Shown here: one piece after another, positions 6,405-11,776 of the stretch
How positions within the stretch are numbered: position 1 is the stretch's first letter
How the letters are laid out: each line of letters starts with the position of its first letter
Origin: a virus
Virus record (IMG/VR): IMGVR_UViG_3300037070_010305
Location: 1 to 23,203 of that record
Reading direction: 5' to 3' (one strand)
Length of the DNA: 23,203 bases
Position numbers and translations under genes: made by a program
The notes under the pieces: model-generated
Database searches by the model: none
What the model saw: only the letters and a program-made list of their open reading frames with translations
What the model was told of the DNA's origin: nothing

Positions 6405-7316
6405 TCACTTGTCGCTGTTGCCAGGGCCGTTGTCGTCGCAGTCGCGATCACGACCCCGACGGTGGCACGGCCCGCGCTCGATCATGCGCTCGATGCGGAA
6501 GTCCTGACGCAGCTGGCTGACCTCCTCCTCGGCGCGTTCGAGCTTGCGCTCCAGGCGACGGGCGTCCTTGCACTCGATCAGCTCACGGGTCCGAGCGCCG
6601 TCCAGCGCGATCAGCTCGCGGGTGCGGCAGTGCTGGCGATCGACCTCGTTCTCCAGCTTCTGGATGGCCAGACGGTTCTCGCCGGCGTCCTTGACCTGCT
6701 GCAGGATGCTGATGTCCAGCTTATTCCCGAGCACGTCATGCGTGCGCTCGATGCGCGCGTGCAGGGCGTCCTTGGCACGCTCCAGACGCTCGGTCAGCGC
6801 GTCCTTGGCGGTGTCGATGCGCGTGCCGAGCACGTCGCGGGTCTCGCAGAGGCCTTCCTGGAGGCGCATGGCGACGTCGCACAGCTCCTTCTGGATCTCG
6901 CGCTGGCCATCACCCAGGAAGTCCTTGGTCTGACCGATCAGCAGGCCGAGGAAGTCCTTGGCGCGGCTGGTCTCGGCGATCGAGTCCTTGGGCGACACGA
7001 TGTTGGCCGTGACATTCGCGAGGCTGAGGCCTGCAGCGAGACGGGACTCGCAGTCATCGTCACCGCGACGGTGACAGCCGTGGTCGTTGCGACCACCGAA
7101 GCCGAGGGCGGCGAGAGCGAGGAGACCGAGGCCACCTCCGTTGCCATCGCCATTGTTGATGCGATCGCTTGAGACGTTAGGCATGTCCATGATTCCTTCT
7201 TCCGTGGTGACCCGGTCCGGGATTGGAGCGGGAGTAGAAATTGATGGAGCCGGCTTCCGGACGATAACAGGAACCGTCTCACGAATCGGCTCGACATCTT
7301 TATCGGGTAGGGGCAT
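6405..7316 (-). CDS. Coiled-coil protein with hendecad repeats
   Basis: This protein of up to 303 residues is not recognised. From the 7316 start it shows a Pro-rich region (1-40) and a Gly/Asn-rich then hydrophobic segment (GGGLGLLALAALGFGG, about 60-75). It then has a Cys/His/Asp cluster (HGCHRRGDDDC) and a long helical region. Residues 161-204 consist of four 11-residue repeats. The C-terminus is a charged coiled coil ending in CHRRGRDRDCDDN, echoing the first cluster. An alternative start at 7193 (MDMPNVSS) has a far better AAGGA site, whereas 7316 has only AAGG touching the ATG. The plus strand is also open here, but gives a Leu/Ala-rich antisense shadow. The gene is divergent from the Cro-like repressor gene and probably controlled by the shared operators. 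Confidence 0.7.
   Translation of the reverse strand: MPLPDKDVEPIRETVPVIVRKPAPSISTPAPIPDRVTTEEGIMDMPNVSSDRINNGDGNGGGLGLLALAALGFGGRNDHGCHRRGDDDCESRLAAGLSLANVTANIVSPKDSIAETSRAKDFLGLLIGQTKDFLGDGQREIQKELCDVAMRLQEGLCETRDVLGTRIDTAKDALTERLERAKDALHARIERTHDVLGNKLDISILQQVKDAGENRLAIQKLENEVDRQHCRTRELIALDGARTRELIECKDARRLERKLERAEEEVSQLRQDFRIERMIERGPCHRRGRDRDCDDNGPGNSDK
6705..6836 (-). repeat. Four tandem 33-bp units encoding 11-residue repeats
   Basis: Read on the minus strand, this stretch encodes DVLGTRIDTAK, DALTERLERAK, DALHARIERTH and DVLGNKLDISI back to back. Positions Asp1, Leu3, a basic residue at 6, Ile/Leu7 and an acidic residue at 8 are kept. An 11-residue period favours a right-handed coiled coil or an elongated helical bundle. 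A more diverged unit, DFLGLLIGQTK, lies about 40 residues earlier. Confidence 0.75.
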
Positions 7317-7347
7317 GCCTTAGTTCTACGCACGCACACGCCGACCA

Positions 7348-7417
7348 GCAACCTAGGTTGCCTAACGGACAGAAATTCTAACCGTTAGGTTTCCTAACTT
7401 GCTTTTAGGCCCCTAGG
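7348..7417. promoter_or_regulatory. Operator array of CCTAR/YTAGG palindromes
   Basis: Four dyads are packed in 70 bp between divergent genes. (1) The perfect 14-bp palindrome GCAACCTAGGTTGC is at 7348-7361. (2) A dyad centred at 7375 has CCTAACGG (7361-7368), CCGTTAGG (7382-7389) and an AGAA/TTCT core. (3) GTTAGG, TTT, CCTAAC is at 7384-7398. (4) TAGG, CC, CCTA runs 7406-7415 and overlaps a CCTAGG palindrome at 7412-7417. All share the CCTA[A/G] half-site. A leftward -10-like TAGAAT (7380 to 7375) sits at the heart of dyad 2, so bound repressor would block it. The Cro-like protein encoded next door is the natural ligand. Confidence 0.72.
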
Positions 7418-7432
7418 CGCAACCCTGCGACC

Positions 7433-7633
7433 ATGCTTACACCCGTAGAAGTCGTCATCAAGACTCTCGGGTCAGTGAGAGACGTCGCCTTGACGTGTCG
7501 TATTTCTCATGGAGCAGTTTCTCAGTGGCGGATTCATGGACAGATTCCCTCTCATCACATGCCTGCGCTCCTGGGAAGATGTGGTCCGCTCGGTGTGACC
7601 GCTGAGGAATTGATTCTCGGTCGTCAAGAATAA
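7433..7633 (+). CDS. Cro/YdaS-like transcriptional repressor
   Basis: This 66-residue protein is essentially one helix-turn-helix domain. Residues about 10-36 (KTLGSVRDVALTCRISHGAV, then SQWRIHG) match the Cro/YdaS pattern, in which a G-x-x-x-x-V-A helix is followed by a recognition helix with V-S-Q-W-R. The following IPSHHMPALL matches the I-P-x-x-x-x-P-x-L tail of the same group. Such proteins bind palindromic operators as dimers and often repress their own synthesis. Here the operator array lies immediately upstream, which supports autoregulation and control of the divergent 6405-7316 gene. No Shine-Dalgarno site precedes the ATG. No partner CI-type repressor or integrase lies in the window, so a lysogeny switch is only a possibility. 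Confidence 0.8.
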   Translation: MLTPVEVVIKTLGSVRDVALTCRISHGAVSQWRIHGQIPSHHMPALLGRCGPLGVTAEELILGRQE

Positions 7634-7659
7634 ATGAGAGGCATCCTTTTATCTCACGA

Positions 7660-7665
7660 TATAAT
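7660..7665 (+). promoter_or_regulatory. Consensus -10 box, near-leaderless promoter candidate
   Basis: A perfect TATAAT ends 6 nt before the ATG at 7672, so transcription from the usual distance would begin at or next to that ATG. No convincing -35 box is found 15-18 nt upstream. The GAGG between the box and the ATG is too close to act as an ordinary ribosome site. Confidence 0.45.
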
Positions 7666-7671
7666 GAGGTA

Positions 7672-7857
7672 ATGGACAAGAAGACTCAAGCTCTCTGGCA
7701 TATCGCGAACTCGAGCCCGCCGTCTCGTCTCGTCCCTACCACCGGCGAGTACGAACGCTGTCCGCACTTCGAGGCGCTCATTAATCTTTCCAGGGACGCG
7801 CGCGGGGTGCCCCATTGGCCGGCGATGGTCCTCAAGGAAATGATCAAAGAAACATAA
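7672..7857 (+). CDS. Small hypothetical protein, 61 aa
   Basis: This short protein begins MDKKTQALWHIANSSPPSRL and is not recognised. It is mildly basic, with no membrane segment or metal-binding cluster. A C-terminal helix (WPAMVLKEMIKET) is likely. The reading frame is clear between flanking regulatory sequences and starts just downstream of a perfect TATAAT. GAGG lies only 2 nt before the ATG, so initiation may depend on a leaderless or very short leader. Confidence 0.5.
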   Translation: MDKKTQALWHIANSSPPSRLVPTTGEYERCPHFEALINLSRDARGVPHWPAMVLKEMIKET

Positions 7858-7865
7858 CAAAAGAG

Positions 7866-7892
7866 TTGCGATTGTTTCTAGAGCTATAGGAT
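7866..7892 (+). promoter_or_regulatory. Promoter candidate TTGCGA-15-TAGGAT
   Basis: TTGCGA (7866-7871) and TAGGAT (7887-7892) are separated by 15 nt, 12 nt before the ATG at 7905. Similar boxes occur at 11320-11347 and 14811-14837. The expected transcript would have a leader of only about 6 nt, and no ribosome site precedes the gene. Confidence 0.4.
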
Positions 7893-7904
7893 AAGCCTCT
7901 ACCG

Positions 7905-8129
7905 ATGCTGCGAACCTTCATCATCCGTGCGCTGGTCGACGTGGGATGCTTTCTCTCCTACGGCGGATGTTGGTTGGACGATTGGCACGTTCTCTACGTC
8001 TTCACCATTAACCCAGATATCATCGGCGGAACTGGCCCTCCCGATCCGAGATATCGTCGAAGGGAAATCCCGCCTATAGCTCTGGCCTATAGATCATGCG
8101 GGCCTACCTCATCCACGGCAACGGATTAG
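7905..8129 (+). CDS. Small hypothetical protein, 74 aa
   Basis: The product begins MLRTFIIRALVDVGCFLSYG and continues with an aromatic-rich segment (GCWLDDWHVLYVFTINPD) that might lie at a membrane surface. The second half is Pro/Arg-rich. No family is recognised. A promoter-like pair of boxes lies just upstream, but there is no ribosome site. The C-terminal 12 residues overlap the start of another short frame at 8096, and the tail's Ser/Thr-rich composition makes the true end less certain. Confidence 0.45.
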   Translation: MLRTFIIRALVDVGCFLSYGGCWLDDWHVLYVFTINPDIIGGTGPPDPRYRRREIPPIALAYRSCGPTSSTATD

Positions 8130-8221
8130 CCAGTACACGGCGGAAAGATGTACGAAGACTCGGTGATAAGCCGAGCACCACTTGTGGCTGGAACTATTTC
8201 GGGATAGCTCATCCGTGGTAG
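8096..8221 (+). CDS. Possible 41-aa protein
   Basis: A short frame from ATG 8096 encodes MRAYLIHGNGLASTRRKDVR, then RLGDKPSTTCGWNYFGIAHP and a final Trp. It overlaps the end of the preceding frame by 34 nt. The balanced composition and the motif-like CGWNYFGIAHPW end suggest it could be expressed, but there is no ribosome site and no recognised relative. It may be the remains of a longer gene. Confidence 0.3.
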   Translation: MRAYLIHGNGLASTRRKDVRRLGDKPSTTCGWNYFGIAHPW

Positions 8222-8342
8222 TAAACTAAACGAGGAGGAGAGCGCCTCGGGCCACATTCTTCCCTCCTGTCGCCGTACGTTGCGCAGGCCTTCCGAAAGG
8301 ATGCGGAGAAGGGATGCACTTGTCGTGCTAGACGTGATGAGC

Positions 8343-8370
8343 GACCCGTCGGTGAATCCGGCGGGTTTCT
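8343..8370 (+). terminator. Intrinsic terminator or attenuator
   Basis: ACCCGTCGG (8344-8352) pairs with CCGGCGGGT (8358-8366) around a 5-nt loop with one G-T pair, followed by TTCTCATTT. It ends about 20 nt before the ATG at 8389, with the ribosome site of that gene lying just after it. Transcription for the next gene must therefore read through or start within the few bases left. Confidence 0.65.
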
Positions 8371-8388
8371 CATTTATAGGAGGCCACC

Positions 8389-8997
8389 ATGCCAAAAGAA
8401 TCGAAGCACTATCGCCGCGTCAAGGACTTCATGCAGAAGGCCAAGCAGGCGACCCCCTCACATCCCACCGTCCCGAGCCTCGAGGTCCGCAAGCTCCGCG
8501 CTCGCCTGATCCTGGAGGAAGCGCTGGAGACCGTGACCGCGCTCGGCTTCGCGCCGTCCGCCGGCATCGACCTCGTCCAGAACGACGACACCATCAACCT
8601 CGTCGAGGTCGTCGATGGCTGCTGCGACGTCATGGTCGTCACCACCGGCACCTTGATCGCCTGCGGCATCCCCGACGTCGCTGTCCTCCGCGCGGTCGAC
8701 GAGAACAACCTCGCGAAGTTCGCCCCCGGCCATTCGTGGGACGAGTACGGCAAGTTCATCAAGCCGCCGGGCTTCAAGAAGGTCGACCTCGAATCGGTGA
8801 TCTTCGGCATCAGCGTGCCGAGGGTCGAGACCCCCGAGGACGACGAGGAGGAGCCGGAAGACAAGATGGACAAGACGCCGGTCGAGACCAAGGTCAAGAC
8901 CGACGAACCTGTCGAGACCGACGAAGACCTCGCGCTCAAGGGTCGTGAGGATGCCGATCGCATCGAGTCGGAAAAGATCGATGGTCATGACGCCTGA
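8389..8997 (+). CDS. HisE/MazG-like NTP pyrophosphohydrolase with acidic tail
   Basis: This 202-residue protein has an all-alpha pyrophosphohydrolase core (residues about 8-135) of the phosphoribosyl-ATP pyrophosphatase/MazG superfamily. Metal-binding candidates are EEALE (E43, E44, E47) and VEVVDGCCDVMVV (E73, D76, D80), followed by the helix TGTLIACGI. Such enzymes hydrolyse nucleoside triphosphates to monophosphates; the real substrate is unknown, with nucleotide-pool cleanup or removal of unmodified dNTPs as candidates. The last 55 residues (TPEDDEEEPEDKMDKTPVET and onward) form a highly acidic, probably disordered tail unusual for HisE. AGGAGG lies 5 nt upstream of the ATG. It heads a run of overlapping genes after a terminator. 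Confidence 0.78.
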   Translation: MPKESKHYRRVKDFMQKAKQATPSHPTVPSLEVRKLRARLILEEALETVTALGFAPSAGIDLVQNDDTINLVEVVDGCCDVMVVTTGTLIACGIPDVAVLRAVDENNLAKFAPGHSWDEYGKFIKPPGFKKVDLESVIFGISVPRVETPEDDEEEPEDKMDKTPVETKVKTDEPVETDEDLALKGREDADRIESEKIDGHDA

Positions 8998-9196
8998 CGA
9001 CATGTTCCCGCCGCCGGGCGGTCGCGAGAGGAATAAGAGCAAGGTCACGCTGAAGACTGCACTCCGTGGTGCAGTCGTGGCCTTCCTCCTCCTCTTCCTC
9101 ATGGTCATCTTCATCATCCTCTTCATCAAAGCCGTCGCGTGGTCCTGGTACTACATCCCAGGACCGGCGCCGGTTGCCGAGGTCAAGGTCGAATGA
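8987..9196 (+). CDS. Small single-span membrane protein
   Basis: This 69-residue protein starts MTPDDMFPPPGGRERNKSKV. A strongly hydrophobic segment of about 25 residues (TALRGAVVAFLLLFLMVIFI, then ILFIKAVAW) is followed by a short Pro/Val tail. Basic residues before the segment suggest the N-terminus stays in the cytoplasm. The start overlaps the preceding gene by 11 nt. An ATG 6 nt earlier (8981) is equally possible, while the frame's first Met at 8945 lies deep in the preceding gene. Function is unknown. Confidence 0.7.
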   Translation: MTPDDMFPPPGGRERNKSKVTLKTALRGAVVAFLLLFLMVIFIILFIKAVAWSWYYIPGPAPVAEVKVE

Positions 9197-9516
9197 GTGC
9201 GACGAAGGACCTCATCGAAGGCGCCTGCATCTACGACCACGATGGTCCTCGCCTCGAGGGCAATTGGGTAATCCACGGATGGCGCCTCCGTGAGGTCCTT
9301 CGGCACCACAACGATACGATAGGGACGTTATGGAAGAACATGGTCGCTCTGCAGGACCGAGTGGACCAGTTGGAGAAAAGAAATACCTCCACTGTCCATT
9401 CTGCGCCTGCCCCCACATCGACACCGGCGTCTGGGAAACGCGTCCGCACAAAACGCACCTCTGCGCGTGGTGCGACCGCGAATGGCGACCCTTCAACTAC
9501 CCAACCGTCGGGATAG
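9193..9516 (+). CDS. Hypothetical protein; C-terminal half overlaps a zinc-protein gene
   Basis: The start at 9193 overlaps the previous stop as ATGA. Residues 1-63 (MSATKDLIEGACIYDHDGPR through WRLREVLRHHNDTIGTLWKN to LQDRVDQLEKRN) look like a genuine protein ending in a coiled-coil helix. Residues 64-107 are Thr/Ser/Pro/Arg-rich and have the look of a read-through shadow of the zinc-protein frame that overlaps them. Either this is a 107-residue protein with a disordered tail, or the stop was lost, or expression shifts frame near the A-rich GAGAAAAGAAA (9374-9384). Function is unknown. Confidence 0.6.
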   Translation: MSATKDLIEGACIYDHDGPRLEGNWVIHGWRLREVLRHHNDTIGTLWKNMVALQDRVDQLEKRNTSTVHSAPAPTSTPASGKRVRTKRTSARGATANGDPSTTQPSG

Positions 9517-9524
9517 GTGGATGA
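9330..9524 (+). CDS. Small zinc-binding protein (CPFC/CAWC)
   Basis: This 64-residue frame contains CPFC (C22, C25), then H29, then RPHKTHLC (H40, H43, C45) and C48. The arrangement resembles small phage zinc-ribbon proteins with a C-P-x-C-x-x-x-H-x-D-x-x-x-[FW]-x-x-R-P-H-x-T-H-L-C-x-x-C core and a final PTVG-like segment, here YPTVGIGG. AGGGA lies 4 nt before the only in-frame ATG. Its stop overlaps the next start as ATGA, the normal signature in this genome, which supports this frame as the real gene end. It shares 187 nt with the upstream gene in another frame. It probably binds nucleic acid or protein; its exact role is unknown. Confidence 0.72.
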   Translation: MEEHGRSAGPSGPVGEKKYLHCPFCACPHIDTGVWETRPHKTHLCAWCDREWRPFNYPTVGIGG

Positions 9525-9913
9525 ACTTCGACGATTACGATAAGAAGCTACAGCTCTACCATATAAACGAGAGAGCTTCTGTTCGGTTAAGAGAAATATT
9601 CGAAGATGGTGCTGATTGTCACTACAAGCCGGAGGAGGGAGCTGATATAGCCTTCTTCGAGAGTTACGTCGGTTATAAATTAGCGATTGATTCCGAGTTT
9701 AATGAGATCGCCCGTGATTCTTATCTCGGTATGATCAATGATAAGTTAGAGATGAGAGCTACGATATTCGCTAAGAGTCGAGGGAAATTACTCGATGAAG
9801 GAGCATACTCTCAAGTTTTCATCCGCGATATAGGGGTCGAAGGTGAAGTCTGTAAAATGGTAGTCATCAGACGCGTCGTATGTATAGTAAGAGCGTCTCC
9901 TGGAGAAAACTGA
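9521..9913 (+). CDS. Hypothetical protein, 130 aa, AT-rich gene
   Basis: Start at ATG 9521, with AGGTGG just upstream and an ATGA overlap with the zinc protein. The product begins MNFDDYDKKLQLYHINERAS and is mostly helical in the first 100 residues. A beta-like C-terminus follows (YSQVFIRDIGVEGEVCKMVV, then IRRVVCIVRASP). No family is recognised. Codon choice is visibly more AT-rich (many TTA, ATA, AAT, GAT) than in the genes on both sides, which suggests a separate origin or recent acquisition. The in-frame ATG at 9467 is rejected as lying within the zinc-protein gene. Confidence 0.7.
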   Translation: MNFDDYDKKLQLYHINERASVRLREIFEDGADCHYKPEEGADIAFFESYVGYKLAIDSEFNEIARDSYLGMINDKLEMRATIFAKSRGKLLDEGAYSQVFIRDIGVEGEVCKMVVIRRVVCIVRASPGEN

Positions 9914-10185
9914 TGCGCACCGAGATAGAAATCGTTCGCTTGATCCGCGACAACGAGCCGTGTCCGTCGCCCGCACAGATCACCATGGAAGTCCAGCGCC
10001 GATGCGAGGAGATGGGCGTCAAGCTCGTCCGAATCATCCGCGACATCTGGCACCCTCAGCCGTGGTACGCCACGCGCTCCCTCATCGCCACCTCCGGCGC
10101 TCCCCTTCCTGACGACCCGTACTTCACGAACTACGCTGTCGTCCTCGGCAGGAAGATCAACCTCCGTGTCGAGTACGAGGCGTGA
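9913..10185 (+). CDS. Hypothetical protein, 90 aa
   Basis: Start at ATG 9913 (TGATG overlap with the preceding stop, GGAG 7 nt upstream). The product begins MRTEIEIVRLIRDNEPCPSP. The N-terminal half looks like a compact helical domain (AQITMEVQRRCEEMGVKLVR) of winged-helix-like size. A WHPQPWYATRSLIA segment and a C-terminal beta strand (YAVVLGRKINLRVEY) follow. No motif allows a function to be assigned. The next gene overlaps as GTGA. Confidence 0.68.
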   Translation: MRTEIEIVRLIRDNEPCPSPAQITMEVQRRCEEMGVKLVRIIRDIWHPQPWYATRSLIATSGAPLPDDPYFTNYAVVLGRKINLRVEYEA

Positions 10186-10472
10186 CGCGCTTCTATCTCA
10201 ACAAGGCGAAGTACGTCGCAGCGCAGCGACAGACCCGCGAGCACATCTGTCACTGGCCCGGCTGCAGGAAGCAGGTCCCGCCGGCGCAGTGGGGTTGCAA
10301 GCGTCACTGGTTCATGCTCCCGCAGAATCTGCGCGATGCGATCTGGGCAGCGTACCGTCCTGGCCAAGAACGGAACCTGACGCCATCGAAGTTCTACCTC
10401 GATACCGCTCATCGCGTAGAGAAGTGGATACAACAGAACGCTGAATACCCTACGCTAGTGGAGGATGTATGA
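10182..10472 (+). CDS. Conserved phage zinc-binding protein, GTG start
   Basis: This 96-residue protein starts at GTG 10182, overlapping the previous TGA. A probable zinc site is formed by C23, C28, C39 and H42 in HICHWPGCRKQVPPAQWGCK followed by RHWFMLP. This HWPGC...VPPA-x-WGC-x-x-HW-x-x-LP pattern and the later IWAAYRPGQE and TPS-x-[FY]-L segments resemble a group of conserved phage proteins of unknown function. The C-terminus is a helix ending VEKWIQQNAEYP. A role in DNA metabolism is plausible from its place directly before the ligase, but unproven. Confidence 0.8.
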   Translation: MTRFYLNKAKYVAAQRQTREHICHWPGCRKQVPPAQWGCKRHWFMLPQNLRDAIWAAYRPGQERNLTPSKFYLDTAHRVEKWIQQNAEYPTLVEDV

Positions 10473-11317
10473 TCGAACCGATGCTCGCCCATAAGTACAA
10501 CGAGAAGCGCCTGAAGAAGTTCTCAGGTGATCTCTTCATTCAGCCGAAGCTGGATGGCATTCGTGCGACATCCTACTGCCCCTTCGGTGAAGAGAGGGTG
10601 TCCATGCTCTCTCGTCAGGCGAACGATCTCGGCTGCTACGTTCCGCACATTGTCAAACAGATCAAAGGATCGTTCCAAGAGGACGTCACGCTCGATGGTG
10701 AGCTTTATCTGCACGGCCATCCTTTCCAGGATCTGATGCACATTATCAAGGGGGAGAGCGAGCTGACGAAGAAGATCGAGTATCACGTCTACGACATCTT
10801 CTTCCATGAATCACCAGAAGAGAATTTCCATATTCGTCACGACTTATTGAGTGATCTTCATAAGTGGTGTAAACGCTCGTGGCCCAACATCGTTCTCGTT
10901 AAGACATTCCGAGTTAGCGGAGAGAGGGGGGTCCTGAACCAGGAGATAACTGATCATCACGCTCTCTTCAAGCAGGGAGGTTATGAGGGAATCATGCTCC
11001 GTGACGGGGATTCCCGTTACGAGCCGGGGAAGAGGAGCAACGGTCTCCTGAAGTACAAGGACTACGAAGAGAACGACTTCGTCATTGCCGCTGTCACTCC
11101 TGGTGAGGGGAAGAACGCCGAATGTGCGACGCTCGTGTGTCTCGTCGGGAAGCAGGTCTTCGCGTGTACCTCGCCAGGAACGTACGAGCAGAAGAAGATG
11201 TTCCTCCGTCGTAAGAAAGAGCTCATCGGGAAGAAAGTTACCGTGAAATATCTGGCTCTCACGAAAGATGGAATTCCCAGAGAACCGGTCGCTTTGAAGA
11301 TAAATGAAATAGAATGA
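10469..11317 (+). CDS. ATP-dependent DNA ligase
   Basis: This 282-residue enzyme seals nicks by adenylating itself, then the DNA 5' phosphate. Nucleotidyltransferase motifs are in order: motif I PKLDGIRA with the adenylated Lys at K27; DGELY (motif III region); YHVYDIFF (IIIa); EGIMLRD (IV); and LLKYKDYEENDFVI (V). A C-terminal OB-fold region follows (AECATLVCLVGKQVF through GKKVTVKYLALTKDGIPREP). It is a minimal phage-type ligase lacking an extra DNA-binding domain. The start overlaps the previous gene as ATGA. It begins the replication and recombination block, fitting Okazaki-fragment joining and recombination. Confidence 0.94.
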   Translation: MIEPMLAHKYNEKRLKKFSGDLFIQPKLDGIRATSYCPFGEERVSMLSRQANDLGCYVPHIVKQIKGSFQEDVTLDGELYLHGHPFQDLMHIIKGESELTKKIEYHVYDIFFHESPEENFHIRHDLLSDLHKWCKRSWPNIVLVKTFRVSGERGVLNQEITDHHALFKQGGYEGIMLRDGDSRYEPGKRSNGLLKYKDYEENDFVIAAVTPGEGKNAECATLVCLVGKQVFACTSPGTYEQKKMFLRRKKELIGKKVTVKYLALTKDGIPREPVALKINEIE

Positions 11318-11319
11318 GT

Positions 11320-11347
11320 TTGCGAGATCGTCTTTCTTTTGTACGAT
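11320..11347 (+). promoter_or_regulatory. Promoter candidate TTGCGA-16-TACGAT
   Basis: TTGCGA (11320-11325) and TACGAT (11342-11347) are separated by 16 nt, in the gap after the ligase gene. The predicted start would lie about 55 nt before the ATG at 11410, leaving room for its AAGGA site. It shares the TTGCG and TAxGAT pattern with sites at 7866 and 14811. Confidence 0.5.
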
Positions 11348-11409
11348 GGCGTTTCCGGCGCGTGGGCCATAACCCTCATCCACGATTCACCAAGACAAGG
11401 ATTCTCATC

Positions 11410-11763
11410 ATGGCCAATGGCATCTCGAGCGGCAAGCCGCTCAACCACTTCATCGCCGATCTGCTCCTGAAGCACAAGGGCAAGACCGCCGACAAGGAGC
11501 TCGCGAAGGAGCTGAAGACCGAGTTCCCCAAGATGAAGAAGGACCTCGCCACCGTCGTCAAGCTCATCGGCCGCAAGCGTCGCTCGCTCAACAAGGGCAA
11601 GCTGAAGTACCGCACCCGCGTGGTCGAGACGATCACCGTCCCGGCGCCCGAGACCCCGATCGCCGAGTTCGGCGCCAAGCCGGCTCCCAAGGCCAAGGCC
11701 GAGAAGGCGAAGACCGACAAGGTGGTCAAGCCGAAGATGGTCCTCAAGAAGCCCTCGGCCTGA
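11410..11763 (+). CDS. Basic Lys-rich protein, histone-like tail
   Basis: From ATG 11410 (AAGGA about 9 nt upstream) this gives 117 residues. Residues 1-65 form a likely helical domain (KPLNHFIADLLLKHKGKTAD, then KELAKELKTEFPKMKKDL). The C-terminal 40 residues are Pro/Ala/Lys-rich (KPAPKAKAEKAKTDKVVKPK), recalling histone H1-like tails, so non-specific DNA binding is likely. The frame is open back to an ATG at 11314 that overlaps the ligase stop, but a promoter-like pair lies inside that extension and the composition changes at 11410. The gene is markedly richer in GC at third positions than the ligase, suggesting strong expression. Confidence 0.7.
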   Translation: MANGISSGKPLNHFIADLLLKHKGKTADKELAKELKTEFPKMKKDLATVVKLIGRKRRSLNKGKLKYRTRVVETITVPAPETPIAEFGAKPAPKAKAEKAKTDKVVKPKMVLKKPSA

Positions 11764-11776
11764 CCGAGCGGCACCC

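Noticed and set aside
6462-7172. Long plus-strand frame opposite the hendecad protein, 236 residues
   Set aside because: It is Leu/Ala/Val-rich without domain structure, the typical antisense image of a coiled coil, has no ribosome site, and would run into the opposite gene's regulation; the minus-strand protein has meaningful repeats.
8222-8388. Possible tRNA in the gap before the HisE/MazG-like gene
   Set aside because: The hairpins do not form a cloverleaf and no canonical T-arm (GTTCGAATC-like) is present; a terminator explains the clearest stem.
11314-11409. Upstream start (ATG 11314) for the basic Lys-rich protein
   Set aside because: Although it overlaps the ligase stop as ATGA, a promoter-like pair lies inside it and a good AAGGA site precedes ATG 11410; kept only as an alternative.
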